A stretch of DNA of 64,000 nt, taken from contig NZ_OY781114.1 in NCBI RefSeq assembly GCF_963676485.1, forward strand, positions 806,001 to 870,000, read 5' to 3'. The stretch's first letter is position 1. Each line of letters starts with the position of its first letter. The notes under the pieces were generated by a model. It did not search any database. It saw only the letters and a list, made by a program, of their open reading frames with translations, and was not told where the DNA came from. Made by a program: the position numbers and the translations under genes. Origin of the DNA: an uncultured Cohaesibacter sp. (lineage in GTDB: Bacteria > Pseudomonadota > Alphaproteobacteria > Rhizobiales > Cohaesibacteraceae). Below are positions 43,088 through 51,473 of this stretch, one piece after another.

Positions 43088-44719
43088 TTATTCTGCAGGA
43101 ACCAGCGCAGGATCGGCGGCATCTTGTTCCGCTTTCTCGCCCACGCGAATGGTCATCCAGATGTTATAGGCCATAATCACGGCACCGGTGACGAACAGAA
43201 GGCCACCAATAGCGCGGATCATGTAGAATGGGTGCATGGCTTCCACGGTTTCGATGAAGGAATATTCAAGGAAGCCGAGTTTGTCATAAGCACGCCACAT
43301 CAGGCCCTGCATGATACCGGAGACCCACATCGAGGTGATGTAGAGCACGATACCCAGCGTGGAAATCCAGAAGTGCCATTCAACCAGCTTGGTTGAATAG
43401 AGGCGCTTGCGGTTCCAAAGCCATGGGATGAGGCAGTAGATAGCACCAAACGAGATGTAACCAACCCAGCCAAGAGCGCCCGAATGCACATGCCCGATGG
43501 TCCAATCGGTATAATGCGAGAGGGAGTTCACAGCCTTGACGGACATCAGCGGCCCTTCAAAGGTTGACATGCCATAGAAGGCAACGGAAACAACCATCAT
43601 GCGCAGGACGGGGTCGGTGCGCAGCTTGTCCCAAGCGCCCGAGAGCGTCATCAGACCGTTGATCATTCCGCCCCAGGATGGCATCCACAGGATGACCGAG
43701 AAGGTCATGCCAAGGGTCTGAGCCCAATCAGGCAGAGCCGTATAATGCAGATGGTGAGGGCCAGCCCAGATGTAGATAAAGATCAGAGCCCAGAAATGCA
43801 CAATGGACAGCCGGTAGGAATAAACCGGGCGTTCGGCGCGTTTCGGGATGAAATAATACATAATGGCCAGAAAGCCTGCCGTCAGGAAGAAGCCGACCGC
43901 GTTGTGGCCATACCACCACTGAACCATGGCATCCTGCACACCCGAGAAGACCTGATAGGACTTAATGCCGAAAACGGACACGGGGATCGACAGGTTGTTG
44001 CCGATATGCAGCATGGCAATGGTGACGATGAAGGCGAGGTAGAACCAGTTTGCCACATAGATGTGGGGTTCCTTGCGCCGCCAGAGCGTTGCCAAAAAGA
44101 CCAGCAGATAAGCCACCCAGACGATGGTCAGCCAGAGATCCGCATACCATTCCGGTTCTGCATATTCCTTGGACTGGGTCGCGCCAAACAGATAGCCGGT
44201 ACCGGCGATCACGATAAAGGCGTTATATCCAAGGATAACGAACCATGGTGCTACACGCCCAGGCAGGCGTGCATGGCTGGTGCGCTGAACGACATAGAAA
44301 GATGTCGCGAGCAACACGTTCCCACCGAAAGCGAAAATCACTGCAGAGGTATGCAGTGGACGCAAACGGCCAAAGCTGGTCCATTCCAGATCAAAGTTCA
44401 GGATCGGGAAGGTCAGCTGCCACGCGATCAGGTCGCCAACAACAAAGCCCGCGATACCCCAGAAGACAGCGGCGATCGCACCGAATTTGATCGGTCCGAG
44501 ATTATACCCGCTCTCCACGGCATCCGCAGGACGCTTGAAGTATGAATTGAAAATCAGGAAAACCCCGATTGCCGAAAAAAGCAATCCGAGCCCTGCGTGA
44601 AATGCCATAACGCCATCTACCGCTTTGCCGGCGATAACGAGGCAAATGAAAGCCAATGCAGTCAGGAATCCTGCAAACAGGCTTTCTTCTAAAGAAAGTC
44701 GTTTCGCTGTGTGAGCCAT
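43088..44719 (-). CDS. ccoN: cbb3 oxidase catalytic subunit I
   Basis: This 543-residue haem-copper oxidase subunit has about 12 membrane helices. Metal ligands are recognisable in [10 protein letters not shown] (CuB), [15 protein letters not shown] (CuB His pair), [15 protein letters not shown] (haems b3 and b) and [13 protein letters not shown] (haem b). It is the high-affinity terminal oxidase for microaerobic respiration and pumps protons. It leads ccoNOQP and has an FNR/FixK box about 165 bases upstream. The ribosome site is weak. Confidence 0.97.
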   Translation of the reverse strand: MAHTAKRLSLEESLFAGFLTALAFICLVIAGKAVDGVMAFHAGLGLLFSAIGVFLIFNSYFKRPADAVESGYNLGPIKFGAIAAVFWGIAGFVVGDLIAWQLTFPILNFDLEWTSFGRLRPLHTSAVIFAFGGNVLLATSFYVVQRTSHARLPGRVAPWFVILGYNAFIVIAGTGYLFGATQSKEYAEPEWYADLWLTIVWVAYLLVFLATLWRRKEPHIYVANWFYLAFIVTIAMLHIGNNLSIPVSVFGIKSYQVFSGVQDAMVQWWYGHNAVGFFLTAGFLAIMYYFIPKRAERPVYSYRLSIVHFWALIFIYIWAGPHHLHYTALPDWAQTLGMTFSVILWMPSWGGMINGLMTLSGAWDKLRTDPVLRMMVVSVAFYGMSTFEGPLMSVKAVNSLSHYTDWTIGHVHSGALGWVGYISFGAIYCLIPWLWNRKRLYSTKLVEWHFWISTLGIVLYITSMWVSGIMQGLMWRAYDKLGFLEYSFIETVEAMHPFYMIRAIGGLLFVTGAVIMAYNIWMTIRVGEKAEQDAADPALVPAE

Positions 44720-45237
44720 CTTTCAGTCCCATCTGTGGCCCGAACCTCCCCATGAAGTCGGGCTACAGCACCATTGTAAAGTCACCCTGACGACACCCGG
44801 ATGTCGACAATTTCAGGTTGATTTTTGAGCACACTTCCCCTTAACGGGTCCGAAAACCCTAGGGATCGCCCATTTTTTTAGCTTTGACTCATATCAACGA
44901 AAAGGGGGGGCATCACGCTGTTTGTGCGACTGGTTGTCGCAGACAAAAGACTTACAGGCTTGCAAAATCAGCATATCTGCCAATCATTACAATACCTTAA
45001 TATTCCACCCCGATCCTAATCTCAATGGTCGCATGCTGCTTAAGTGGCAGAAAAATATTCATGCCCAATGCACTTTATACACGGATATAACCAAGGCTGA
45101 CAAAGTTGAATTTGTCTATACAGAGAAAAATGGCAGGTCATTCGCCTCCAAAGACTTATGTAGAATCACATTTTGTCTTTTAACTCAAAGATATAACAAG
45201 TAATCAATATACTTATTTTATATCCTGCGGGCCGAAT
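44720..45237. other. Promoter region of ccoNOQP
   Basis: This 518-base region contains the FNR/FixK box at 44884-44897. A plus-strand frame of 93 codons at 44922-45203 has no ribosome site or recognised similarity and is not called. The rest is AT-rich without other signals. Confidence 0.55.
44884..44897. promoter_or_regulatory. FNR/FixK box of ccoNOQP
   Basis: TTGAC-TCAT-ATCAA matches the anaerobox TTGAT-N4-ATCAA at nine of ten positions. If bound at -41.5, transcription would start near 44849, giving a leader of about 130 bases before ccoN. FixK encoded at 49598 is the obvious candidate activator. Confidence 0.8.
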
Positions 45238-46359
45238 TCACGGCCTATTCTGCTTGTCTGTTTGGGCTTCAGATCGCGTCAGACGCGATGCGATCAAAGG
45301 GGTCAGCATGACCAGCCCGAGATAGCGCACCAAATGGTGGCCAGTGACATAGGCCGGATTAAGATTGATCAGGAAGGATAGCAGGACCATCGTGTCAAAT
45401 CCGCCCGGAGCAAAAGCAAGGATCACTTGCCCCATGGGGAAGTTGAGCAACGTGGCACATAAAATGGCAGCACCTCCCGAAACACCGGCGGAGACCAGCA
45501 GGGACAACATGGAGATACCCGACAGGCGAATGAGATCCCTGACAGAAATCGCGGCAAAGCGGGCGCCAATGTTGATACCGACGGTCAGATAGCCCGGAAT
45601 GGTGAACCAGTTGGGGAAGGGTTCGTGATAAAAGCCTGTCAGATAAAGCGTCCCCGAGACGGCGATACCGGAGAGCATCAAACCCGAGGGAATATGCAAG
45701 CGCAACATAATTGGCACCAGAAGCGCAACACCCGCTACCATCATTGCCAGATGCTGCAGATCAAGCGTCACCGTATCGGCGGTAACGCGACTGGTCACGC
45801 CATCGGTAAAGGGCATCAGAATGATCGGCAGAATGGAGACCAGCACAAATACGCGCAGGCTTTGGGCAATTGCCACCTTGGTCATATCGGCTTTGGACTC
45901 TTCGGCAACCACGATGATGTAGCTCAGCGCACCGGGCAGAGAGGCAAACAGCGCCGTTGCGTGATCCCAGCCCCCCACTTTGCGCAAAACCCAATAGGCA
46001 GAGATGGCGATGAGAAACACTGTCACGGCCAGCATGAGGATACTGAGAGGCCAGGCGGCAATGGCGTGCAGCATCTCGGGTGAGAAACCGGAGCCGAGGA
46101 TGAGCCCCACCTGCGCAAAGCCCAGATCCCGCAACTGGGTGGGCAATTTCAGATGCAATCCCGCCAGAGAGGTTATGGCGACAGCCAAAAGCGAGCCGGT
46201 CAACCAGGCCGCCGGAAACTGCACCCAATGAGCAAGCGCGCCACCGGTAATCGCAATCAGATAAAGTCCGATGACATGAAGCACTTGCTTGCCAAGCCCT
46301 CCGCCAAATCCACGCACGCTCTCCTCGTTTGAGGTTTTATCGTCGTTTTCCGAAGGCAT
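45238..46359 (-). CDS. AbrB-family membrane protein
   Basis: This 373-residue protein has two copies of the AbrB duplication domain (each about 155 residues) and roughly ten membrane helices. The paired segments LQVGLILGSGF-like (FAQVGLILGSGFSPEML) and GSLPGALSYI-like (LFASLPGALSYIIVVAEE) and LAFAPGGFDTMVLLSFLI are typical of this putative transporter family, sometimes annotated as ammonia monooxygenase by error. Substrate unknown. ATG at 46359 is chosen over a TTG six codons upstream. It is transcribed towards ccoN's promoter region from the other side. Confidence 0.88.
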   Translation of the reverse strand: MPSENDDKTSNEESVRGFGGGLGKQVLHVIGLYLIAITGGALAHWVQFPAAWLTGSLLAVAITSLAGLHLKLPTQLRDLGFAQVGLILGSGFSPEMLHAIAAWPLSILMLAVTVFLIAISAYWVLRKVGGWDHATALFASLPGALSYIIVVAEESKADMTKVAIAQSLRVFVLVSILPIILMPFTDGVTSRVTADTVTLDLQHLAMMVAGVALLVPIMLRLHIPSGLMLSGIAVSGTLYLTGFYHEPFPNWFTIPGYLTVGINIGARFAAISVRDLIRLSGISMLSLLVSAGVSGGAAILCATLLNFPMGQVILAFAPGGFDTMVLLSFLINLNPAYVTGHHLVRYLGLVMLTPLIASRLTRSEAQTDKQNRP

Positions 46360-46689
46360 GGCAATCACCGCGAACAAAATATCAAGGAGTCAAAATTAAA
46401 GACGCAATTGTCGCAGAAGAACCTTAAAATTCAGGGGCGGCAAGACCTTATCCGTTATCATCCATGCGACATCTTGGCAAGTTGTCAGACCCTGCAATAT
46501 ATTTGTCCCTGCTGCATTTATCGAGTTAGCCTATTCTTTCGCACAGCAATGAGAGCGTCGCACTCCTGATGCCAAAGCCATCGTAGAAGGAACACAGCGG
46601 TCGTCATCTTTGCTATTTGCGCAAAAACTGCTAAATATCATGCCTGCACGCCGGTAGAGTGCGTTGGTTGGCCAGAAACAAGAGCACCC
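46360..46689. other. Divergent intergenic region, no feature seen
   Basis: This 330-base region between the AbrB-type gene and the DUF900 lipoprotein gene must hold both promoters. I see no recognisable box or repeat. Confidence 0.45.
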
Positions 46690-47865
46690 ATGAGCCCCCT
46701 CAGGATCAAACATCAGCCCCAGACGATGCCCAGCATCAACGCGTTTCGCAGCGTGGCCCTTGTTTTTGCCATGGTGCTTCTTGCTGCCTGCTCAACGCCT
46801 ACGGGGGTCAAATTCACCCCCTCCCCTTCAGAAATCCAAAGCCTCGAACCGGTGCTGGTTGCCACCACGCGGACACCAACACAAAATGCCGACTATAGTG
46901 GAGACCGCGACGTCAAATTGCATCTGGCCGCCTATCAGATTTCCATTCCCAAAATTCACAAGGTGGGCCAGATCGAGTGGCCCCGGGACAAACCGGACCC
47001 GAAGCGACATTTTGCGGTTGCTTCTGTTGATCCGTTTCCTGACCCCAAGGCCTATCAGGCCCGGCTCGCCAAAATGGCGGCAGAGGCCAGTGCCAAACAG
47101 AAAAATGCCCCTCGCTCAGCGGCCCTGTTCGTGCATGGCTACAACACCGACTTCTCAGAAAGCCTCTACCGCGCGGCACAGTTGCGTCATGATTTTGGCT
47201 TGGACATGCCGCTAACATTGTTTAGCTGGCCATCCGCCGGAGAACCGGGGCTTTATATCTATGACCGGGACAGCGTGAAGACCTCGCGCGATCAACTTGC
47301 CTCGCTTATCGGATTGATGGCATCTTCACAGGTTGACGACATCGTCCTCATTGCCCATTCGCTCGGCTCGGAGCTTCTGATGGAGACTTTGCGGCAAATG
47401 GCACTGGCCAATCATGGCACCCTGCCCTCCAAGATCCATTCCGTCATCCTGATCTCTCCAGATCTGGATATCGATGTGTTCAATACGCAGTTAAGGGCCA
47501 TCAAGACGCTGTCGAGAGAATTTGCCATTTTTGCCTCGCAGAAAGACAGGGCCTTGCAACTCTCCAGCTTCCTTGCCGGCGACCGGAACAGGGTGGGCAA
47601 TAATATTGATGAGACCAAGATCAACCGAAAGGGCATTACGGTGATTGATGTGTCCGACTTCACCGGAGGCGATGGAATGAACCATATGACGGCGGTCACC
47701 TCGCCCAGCCTTGTTGCACTGCTCAAAGGCATGACGGCGAGCAACCAGCAGGTTTTCCTCAATGCGCCGGGGGAAACCCAGACCTTCTCGGATATCGTCG
47801 TCGACACCGCCACCTTGCCATTGACACTTGTGGTGAAAACGACAAGCGCTATCTTGAACAAATAG
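46690..47865 (+). CDS. DUF900 alpha/beta-hydrolase lipoprotein
   Basis: This 391-residue protein has an N-terminal hydrophobic signal ending in the lipobox LLAAC (VFAMVLLAACSTP), so it is probably anchored to a membrane on the periplasmic side. The DUF900 hydrolase domain follows, with VHGYNTDFSESLYRAAQL, the oxyanion/strand segment LTLFSWPSAGEP and the nucleophile elbow IAHSLGSELLMETLRQ. A His near HMTAVTSPSLVALL could be the third catalytic residue. Substrate is unknown. An in-frame ATG 12 codons downstream is an alternative start nearer the signal peptide. Confidence 0.87.
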   Translation: MSPLRIKHQPQTMPSINAFRSVALVFAMVLLAACSTPTGVKFTPSPSEIQSLEPVLVATTRTPTQNADYSGDRDVKLHLAAYQISIPKIHKVGQIEWPRDKPDPKRHFAVASVDPFPDPKAYQARLAKMAAEASAKQKNAPRSAALFVHGYNTDFSESLYRAAQLRHDFGLDMPLTLFSWPSAGEPGLYIYDRDSVKTSRDQLASLIGLMASSQVDDIVLIAHSLGSELLMETLRQMALANHGTLPSKIHSVILISPDLDIDVFNTQLRAIKTLSREFAIFASQKDRALQLSSFLAGDRNRVGNNIDETKINRKGITVIDVSDFTGGDGMNHMTAVTSPSLVALLKGMTASNQQVFLNAPGETQTFSDIVVDTATLPLTLVVKTTSAILNK

Positions 47866-47945
47866 GCCACTGCCCTGTAAAGCGGTTCGACCCGCCGGAG
47901 CTGTTCGCCTTTATACCAAAGCCTGTGATGACAATTTGGTAAGAA

Positions 47946-47959
47946 TTGACAAGGCTCAA
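47946..47959. promoter_or_regulatory. FNR/FixK box of hemN
   Basis: TTGAC-AAGG-CTCAA matches the anaerobox with two deviations. Its centre is 41.5 bases before the A of the hemN ATG, and TCTAAA at 47981-47986 sits where the -10 element should be. This geometry predicts transcription starting at or next to the start codon. Confidence 0.7.
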
Positions 47960-47993
47960 AGTCCTTTTTCCGCTCAGAGATCTAAATGCCATA

Positions 47994-49343
47994 ATGACCA
48001 ATGTAACCTTGAAATATGCAACGCGTTCTGTACCGCGTTACACCTCTTATCCCACCGCCCCGCATTTCTCCAATGCTGTGGGAGCAGAGACCTATAAGCA
48101 ATGGCTGAAATCAGTGGATCCGCAAACGCCGATCTCGCTCTATCTGCATGTGCCCTTTTGCGATTCCATGTGCCATTATTGTGGCTGCTACACCAAGGTG
48201 ACCAAGCAGGAAAAGCCACTCAGGGACTATACAGACCATCTGGTCAAGGAAGTGGCGCTTGTGGCCAGCAAGCTGCCTGCCAATCAGCCGGTCAGCCATA
48301 TCCATTGGGGTGGCGGTACGCCTTCCATTCTGCCTCATGATTGTTTTCTCAAGGTCGTGGATGCAGTGCGATCGCACTTTAGTTTCGTGGACGACATCGA
48401 GCATGCAATCGAACTCGATCCGCGCACGGTAACGCCTGAGCTGGCAGACACCTTGCGGCAAGCGGGCATTACCCGCGCAAGCCTCGGGGTGCAGGATTTT
48501 GACCTGCAAGTGCAGGAAACGGTCGGGCGCGTGCAACCTTACGAGCAGGTCAAGGCTTCAGTGGAAGCGCTCAGGGCTGTCGGCATTGAGAAGATCAATC
48601 TTGATCTCATGTATGGTCTGCCTTTCCAATCTCTGGATACCATCCGCGAGGCGGTCGCGTTGACTGTGAGCCTTGATCCCTCCAGGCTCGCACTGTTTGG
48701 CTATGCCCATGTGCCGTGGATGAAGAAGCATCAGCGCCTCATTCCTGAAGACAAGCTGCCAAATGCGGAAGAACGTATCGCCCTGTTTGATGCAGCGACC
48801 CACGCGCTGGAACAGAATGGCTATGAGAAAATCGGACTGGATCACTTCGCCAAGGCCGACGACCCGCTGGCCGAGGCGGCACGGGCTGGTACCATGCGCC
48901 GGAATTTTCAGGGCTACACCACCGATGAGGCCGAAATCCTGATTGGTATTGGCGCCTCCTCCATCGGCAAGATGCCGCAAGGCTATATCCAGAACAGCCC
49001 GGACTTTGGCGGCTGGGAACGGGCCGTTGATGCAGGCACTCTGCCTATCGCTCGGGGCATCGAGCTTGATCAGGATGACCGGGCCCGTGCCGCGATCATC
49101 ATGAGCCTGATGACAGCCTATGAAGTTGATGTGGCTGCCGTGGCCAAGGCATTCGACGTCGATCTTGATCCTTTGCGCGCCTGCTATCCGCATCTGGAGG
49201 AGCTTGAAGCAGATGGCATCGCCGAGCGCACAGAAGATATTGTGCGCGTGACCCACGCAGGGCGCCCTCTTGTGCGGCTTGTGGCTGCTGTTTTCGACGC
49301 CTATTTGCAAACCGGCAAGGCCCGACATTCCGTCGCCGTGTAG
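47994..49343 (+). CDS. hemN: Oxygen-independent coproporphyrinogen III oxidase
   Basis: This 449-residue radical SAM enzyme decarboxylates coproporphyrinogen III to protoporphyrinogen IX without oxygen. The N-terminal RYTSYPTAPHF and the cluster site C56-DSM-C60-HY-C63 followed by C65 (PFCDSMCHYCGC) identify HemN rather than HemW. GGGTPS (IHWGGGTPSILPH) binds SAM. I chose the ATG at 47994; an upstream TTG at 47946 would lie inside the FNR/FixK box. It works with the nearby hemA and fixK genes in microaerobic haem supply. Confidence 0.95.
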   Translation: MTNVTLKYATRSVPRYTSYPTAPHFSNAVGAETYKQWLKSVDPQTPISLYLHVPFCDSMCHYCGCYTKVTKQEKPLRDYTDHLVKEVALVASKLPANQPVSHIHWGGGTPSILPHDCFLKVVDAVRSHFSFVDDIEHAIELDPRTVTPELADTLRQAGITRASLGVQDFDLQVQETVGRVQPYEQVKASVEALRAVGIEKINLDLMYGLPFQSLDTIREAVALTVSLDPSRLALFGYAHVPWMKKHQRLIPEDKLPNAEERIALFDAATHALEQNGYEKIGLDHFAKADDPLAEAARAGTMRRNFQGYTTDEAEILIGIGASSIGKMPQGYIQNSPDFGGWERAVDAGTLPIARGIELDQDDRARAAIIMSLMTAYEVDVAAVAKAFDVDLDPLRACYPHLEELEADGIAERTEDIVRVTHAGRPLVRLVAAVFDAYLQTGKARHSVAV

Positions 49344-49354
49344 TGATGCACCGC

Positions 49355-49394
49355 CCCGGCCCCAATGCCACGCGTTGGGCCGGGCCTGTTTTTC
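49355..49394 (+). terminator. Terminator of hemN
   Basis: CCCGGCCCCAA pairs with TTGGGCCGGG (one bulged C) around a 9-base loop, followed by CCTGTTTTTCTTT. It starts 12 bases after the stop codon. Confidence 0.85.
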
Positions 49395-49508
49395 TTTGAC
49401 AATGACAGAGGAATGGGGCCTATTCAGCGCGCAACCATACCGCGAAACACGCACGCGTAAACGCATACGACGATGGTTTAAAAAGTCGCAGATATGGGCA
49501 AAAAGCGC

Positions 49509-49536
49509 AAAAACCTACCCATTTGGATAGGTTTTA
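49509..49536 (-). terminator. Probable terminator of fixK
   Basis: AAAACCTA(C)CCA pairs with TGG(A)TAGGTTTT with one mismatch and a very short loop; on the minus strand TTTTTGCGCTTTTT follows. It lies about 65 bases after the fixK stop. Confidence 0.6.
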
Positions 49537-49597
49537 ACACGCATAGCCGTGCGCTTGTTTTGTGGATATCTCTCAGAAACTAGTTAGTTTCACCTAA

Positions 49598-50326
49598 CTA
49601 GAACTTCCCAGTCAGATGGCATAGACCACACACATTCATCACACGAATGCGGTCCTGTTTCTCCATCGTGATGACCTTGCGCCTTTTCATGTCGGAAAGC
49701 ACGCGGCTCACGGTCTCGATGGTCAGCCCCAGATAGTCCGCGATTTCCTGACGGGTCATATATAATGTAACCACAGACTCGTCTTCAATTTCGGATTCAG
49801 GACCTGTGCAGGCAAAGCCTCCCCTATCGGGAACAAAGCGCATGAGAAAAGATGCGACGCGCTCATGGGCAGATTTCCGACCGAGCAGAACCGCATGATC
49901 ATGCAGATTCTGAACCTGGGATATCAGGCATTTCTTCATATGCTGCTGGATTTCGTTGGAGCCTTCGGCATCCTTGCGCGAAATCATGTGCACGAGGGTT
50001 TCTGTCAGGGTTTCTGCTGAAGTATCATAAACTTCACCAGCGGGAACACCGAACAGGTCTCCCGGACCGAGAATTTCAACAACCTGTCTGCGGCCATCCG
50101 GCAGGAGCTTGTAAAGCATCACTGAGCCGTCCGCGACTTCATAGATGTTGTTGGCCGGATCGCCCTCAAAGAAGACAACGCCATGAGCGGGGAAGGTTTT
50201 GTGTCGGCTCTGATCGCTTGACATAATGCCTTTAAATTCAGATTCGATGGGGAAGTTGGATCGACAACGCGCCGCACCGGTATCAAAATCGGATTTTGGC
50301 ATTCTGGCAATTCGTTCTTCCGGCAT
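49598..50326 (-). CDS. fixK: Crp/Fnr-family regulator, FixK-like
   Basis: This 242-residue regulator has a cyclic-nucleotide-binding-like domain (about 50-150) and a C-terminal HTH with the FNR-type recognition helix, LTIETVSRVLSDMKRR, in which the E and SR residues contact TTGAT sites. The N-terminus has a single Cys, not the four-Cys cluster motif of FNR/FnrL, so it does not sense oxygen by an Fe-S cluster and is better called FixK. The extreme C-terminus NVCGLCHLTGKF has two Cys. Its likely targets are the boxes before ccoN and hemN, and it is likely activated by FixJ. Confidence 0.88.
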   Translation of the reverse strand: MPEERIARMPKSDFDTGAARCRSNFPIESEFKGIMSSDQSRHKTFPAHGVVFFEGDPANNIYEVADGSVMLYKLLPDGRRQVVEILGPGDLFGVPAGEVYDTSAETLTETLVHMISRKDAEGSNEIQQHMKKCLISQVQNLHDHAVLLGRKSAHERVASFLMRFVPDRGGFACTGPESEIEDESVVTLYMTRQEIADYLGLTIETVSRVLSDMKRRKVITMEKQDRIRVMNVCGLCHLTGKF

Positions 50327-50630
50327 CACTCGTTTTCTCCCGATTCAGACCACTTGGCCTTTGAACCAATATACTTATTTTCAGAAGACTGTCAGCAGCT
50401 ATACGACATGTTGACCGCCGTAGCAATCTGTACAACTGAAAATACTAATTACACGTATTTTCACCTACCGTGTCGATAAATGCAATCAAAACATGGTGAA
50501 ACGATGACACTTGACAGCTGGGAAGCGATGCGCATGCCCTCCCAACGCGCAGCAATCGTGGGAAGATGCGGTCTGGAAAAATCCGGCGGATAAAATCAAT
50601 TTTTCAGATTGGAAAGGTCGTCATGATCAT

Positions 50631-50654
50631 GCCGGCATGCTGGCATGCTGGCAT
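50631..50654 (+). repeat. Tandem 8-base repeat
   Basis: GCCGGCAT-GCTGGCAT-GCTGGCAT gives three tandem copies of an 8-base unit, with one variation in the first. The unit contains palindromic ATGC. It lies just after the fixJ terminator and may be a small slippage array. Confidence 0.7.
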
Positions 50655-50665
50655 AATAGGGTGAC

Positions 50666-50696
50666 AAAATAAAAGGACCGGGATGACTCCCGGTCC
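50666..50696 (-). terminator. Terminator of fixLJ
   Basis: GGACCGGGA pairs perfectly with TCCCGGTCC around a 4-base loop; on the minus strand TTTTATTTT follows. It lies about 130 bases after the fixJ stop. Confidence 0.85.
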
Positions 50697-50824
50697 CATT
50701 GGCCATTGCCCCTCATCCTGCTGCACATCCTGTGTGCCTGCGGGAGAGAGTGTCCTCCTTGTTCGGCCCCTGTCCACCCTTCGGCTCTCTAGAAATAGAT
50801 GCTCGACGGCGGCAGGTTGGCCTA

Positions 50825-51442
50825 TCAATGGCCGGTCAGTACAATACGAACCAGATCGGCCGTATTGCGTGCTTTCAGTTTTTCCATAATGCGCGCCCGA
50901 TGCACCTCAATGGTGCGGGGCGAGATCGCCAAATGCTGACCTGCTTCCTTGTTGGAAGCCCCTTGCGTTATCTGCAACAATACATCACGTTCACGCGGCG
51001 TCAAGGTTTCTGCGCGCGGGAAACTCCAATTGGTAAGGGCCGACTGTCCCGGATCCGGAGCCTTGTTGGCGGTTGCCAGAATTTTCTCGATACGGTCTAC
51101 AACCTGTGTCCCATCGAAAGGCTTTTCGATAAAGTCGTGGGCCCCTTGCTTGATGGCTGCAACGGCCATCTGGATATCGCCCTGACCGGAAATGATCATC
51201 ACCGGAGCGGAGATATGGCGCGCGGACAGCTCTTCGAGCACTTCCATGCCAGAACGCCCCGGCATATGAACATCAAGCAGGATGATCGACGGGATGGAAT
51301 CGCGCAGATTTGCAAGAAAGTCCTCACCATTCGAGAATGTCTCGACGTGATACCCTTCCAGTTCAAACAGAACCGACAAAGCGTCCCTCACAGCGGGATC
51401 GTCATCAACAATATGGATAGAAGGATGTAAGTCAGTTGTCAT
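50825..51442 (-). CDS. fixJ: Response regulator FixJ
   Basis: This 205-residue regulator has a receiver domain with phospho-acceptor D57 (IILLDVHMPGRSGME) and Lys in FIEKPFDGTQ, and a LuxR/GerE-type HTH (LTPRERDVLLQITQGASNKE, then ISPRTIEVHRARIMEKL). It is 31 bases after fixL on the same transcript. Phosphorylated by FixL at low oxygen, it activates fixK in rhizobia. The ATG at 51442 begins MTTDLHPSIHIVDDD; the frame extends upstream into fixL. Confidence 0.94.
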   Translation of the reverse strand: MTTDLHPSIHIVDDDPAVRDALSVLFELEGYHVETFSNGEDFLANLRDSIPSIILLDVHMPGRSGMEVLEELSARHISAPVMIISGQGDIQMAVAAIKQGAHDFIEKPFDGTQVVDRIEKILATANKAPDPGQSALTNWSFPRAETLTPRERDVLLQITQGASNKEAGQHLAISPRTIEVHRARIMEKLKARNTADLVRIVLTGH

Positions 51443-51473
51443 TTTTCTTCGCCTCTTGGCTTTATTCAGGCTC

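Larger units (their letters stand above)
50327..50824. other. Intergenic region between fixJ and fixK
   Basis: This 498-base region holds the fixJ terminator (50666-50696), the 8-base tandem repeat (50631-50654) and the fixK promoter region nearest 50330-50500, where AT-rich sequence such as TACGTGTAATTAG (minus strand) loosely resembles FixJ-binding DNA. The last point is a weak inference. Confidence 0.45.

Noticed and set aside
44922..45203. Open frame of 93 codons upstream of ccoN
   Set aside because: It has no ribosome site, an unusual AT-driven composition, and lies in the ccoN promoter region close to the FNR box.
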